From: Campylobacterales bacterium
Lineage (GTDB): Bacteria; Campylobacterota; Campylobacteria; Campylobacterales; QNZT01
Direction of reading: 5' to 3'
Length of the DNA stretch: 13,021 bases
Assembly (NCBI GenBank): GCA_027055005.1
Contig: JALUNR010000059.1
Location: forward strand, 1 to 13,021
Numbering within the stretch: the first letter of the stretch is position 1; each line of letters opens with the position of its first letter. The translations under genes were made by a program, and so were the position numbers. Below, in pieces: positions 11,970 to 13,021 of this stretch. Under the pieces are notes generated by a model, which made no database searches, had not been told where the DNA came from, and was given only the letters and a program-made list of their open reading frames with translations.

Positions 11970-13021
11970 ATGGGCAAACAGTTAGCAACTGAGATGGCGC
12001 CACCATTTAACTTGGTGGCTCACTTTATGTTGGCAGGTGGATTTTTTTATGCTTTGGTTTCATTTGTGTTGCCATTTTATGCTTCGTACTTAGATAGTTT
12101 TTTTGTAAGTTCAACGATAGCTGCTATATCACATCTGTTTCTGCTTGGCTTTGTCATGATGATAATCTTTGGAGCTATGTATCAGTTGATTCCAGTTATC
12201 TTGGAGATTCCACTCTTTTCAAAAGATTTTGCTTATGTACAGTTTTATATATATGTCGTTGGGCTAAGTCTTATGAGTTTTGGTTTTTTCTTTGAGGAAA
12301 ACTATCTGCCATTTCTTACTTATGGGGCTTTGATGGTTTATATCTCTATGATTATATTTACAGTAAATATCTTTTTGACTTATAAAAACATAGAGGAGTG
12401 GAGTGTTCCGGCAAAATACATCTTAGCTTCAAATATCTTTTTGTTTTTAGGAGTTGGTCTTGGTTTACTGGCTGCACTAAATATGCAGTATGGATTTTTA
12501 AACATAGATATGATGAGTATCGTAAAAGCTCATATTGGTGGAGTACTTTTAGGATATGTTTTTATGACAATAGTTGGTGTAGCAATGGTCTTAATCCCTA
12601 TGTTTTCACTCTCTCATGGATTTAGTGATAAGTATGTAGATAAAGGATTTTACTTTATAGTTGCCGGGGTAGTGCTTTATGTGATAGGTAATTTAACTGA
12701 ATATAGCTTTTTAGCTGGATATGGAAGTTTGGCTATCGCTATATCAGTTTTGCTTTTTATTTATCAAATGAAAGTGATATTTGATGGAAAAGTAAGAAAA
12801 GAGATAGACTTTTGGGCAAAAAATATGATAGCTTCATTTTTCTTTTTGATAGGAAGTTTGGTTATATTTGTTTTGGGGTATCTGTTTGGTTATGATAGAT
12901 TTTATCTCCTTGGTGGATATTTTTTGTTTTTTGGATTTTTAGTAAATATTATAGTTGGACATATAAATAAAATACTTCCATTTTTGGTTTGGTATCAGAG
13001 ATTTGCTCCACTTGTTGGAAA
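11970..13021 (+). CDS. Polytopic histidine-containing membrane protein, NnrS / haem-copper oxidase subunit I-like (3' truncated by window end)
   Basis: The frame stays open from ATG 11970 to the window edge, giving at least 350 residues and about 10 membrane helices. Histidines sit in or next to helices: H18, H55 (SHLFLLGFVMMIIFG), H188 (AHIGGVLLGYVFMTIVG), H216 and H331 (VGHINKILPFLVWYQRFAP). Two segments, 60-75 and 195-210, share GxV.M.I.G....LIP with 8 of 16 positions identical, an internal repeat. This resembles the helix-His pattern of NnrS and CcoN/NorB-like proteins, which bind haem and sometimes copper. It is probably involved in nitrogen-oxide or oxygen chemistry (inference). Its ribosome-binding site is weak, and coupling to the upstream gene is likely (2-nt gap). 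ATG 11994 is an alternative start. Confidence 0.75.
   Translation, partial: MGKQLATEMAPPFNLVAHFMLAGGFFYALVSFVLPFYASYLDSFFVSSTIAAISHLFLLGFVMMIIFGAMYQLIPVILEIPLFSKDFAYVQFYIYVVGLSLMSFGFFFEENYLPFLTYGALMVYISMIIFTVNIFLTYKNIEEWSVPAKYILASNIFLFLGVGLGLLAALNMQYGFLNIDMMSIVKAHIGGVLLGYVFMTIVGVAMVLIPMFSLSHGFSDKYVDKGFYFIVAGVVLYVIGNLTEYSFLAGYGSLAIAISVLLFIYQMKVIFDGKVRKEIDFWAKNMIASFFFLIGSLVIFVLGYLFGYDRFYLLGGYFLFFGFLVNIIVGHINKILPFLVWYQRFAPLVG

Noticed and set aside
12398..12625. Plus-strand frame rich in Trp, Ser and Tyr
   Set aside because: It is out of frame within the long NnrS-like membrane protein frame, which is open to the window end.

Overview
The window is AT-rich, gene-dense and mostly plus-strand. 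Genes are packed into overlapping, translationally coupled runs. Codon and base usage, NosL-family proteins, a DUF1858/DUF2249 fusion, a DUF3365 monohaem cytochrome and low-GC membrane proteins all suggest a Campylobacterota (Epsilonproteobacteria) genome, probably a microaerobic or anaerobic respirer of the Sulfurimonas/Arcobacter/Sulfurospirillum type. The phylum is an inference from gene content; no marker gene is present.

Region 1 (about 88-5029) is a metal/Fe-S cofactor cluster. It runs: a DUF134 (UPF0251) helix-turn-helix protein, a TsaA/TrmO-family protein, a DUF1858-DUF2249 protein, a tiny Gly/Arg-rich repeat protein, two tandem MinD/Mrp-type ATPases each carrying two [4Fe-4S] ferredoxin motifs, a cysteine-free NifX/NifB-C-like (MTH1175-type) protein, and a fosmidomycin-resistance-type MFS transporter. 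Two promoters, one before the DUF134 gene and one before the small Gly/Arg gene, share an identical 19-nt block. This block joins a TATAAT -10 box to the operator TTTTGAACATATGTTCAAAA (perfect palindrome in the second copy). The simplest reading is one regulon, possibly autoregulated by DUF134. The ATPase pair plus NifX-like protein resembles the 'orange protein' (ORP) gene clusters of sulfate reducers.

Region 2 (5030-6418) holds an exported DUF3365 c-type cytochrome on the plus strand and, tail to tail with an 8-bp overlap, a TauE/SafE permease on the minus strand. A G/C-rich, CsoR/CstR-like sequence covers the permease gene's ribosome-binding site.

Region 3 (6452-11102) is a six-gene plus-strand operon related to nitrous oxide reductase maturation, but nosZ is not in the window. 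It encodes an exported NosL-X-NosL double-domain protein with a Met-rich centre, a small anchored protein, an FtsX/MacB-type permease, its LolD-type ATPase, a polytopic cysteine-containing membrane protein, and a NosL lipoprotein. Together these suggest a periplasmic copper-handling or redox-cofactor export and assembly system.

Region 4 (11112-13021, running off the end) begins with a perfect FNR/CRP-family box (TTGATTTAAATCAA) placed just upstream of a TATAAT box. It continues with a CopD-like four-helix membrane protein, a DUF2249-like small protein, and a truncated polytopic protein with conserved-looking histidines and an internal repeat resembling NnrS or haem-copper oxidase subunit I folds. 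This looks like an oxygen- or nitrogen-oxide-responsive operon.

I saw no tRNA, rRNA, CRISPR array, insertion sequence or convincing intrinsic terminator.
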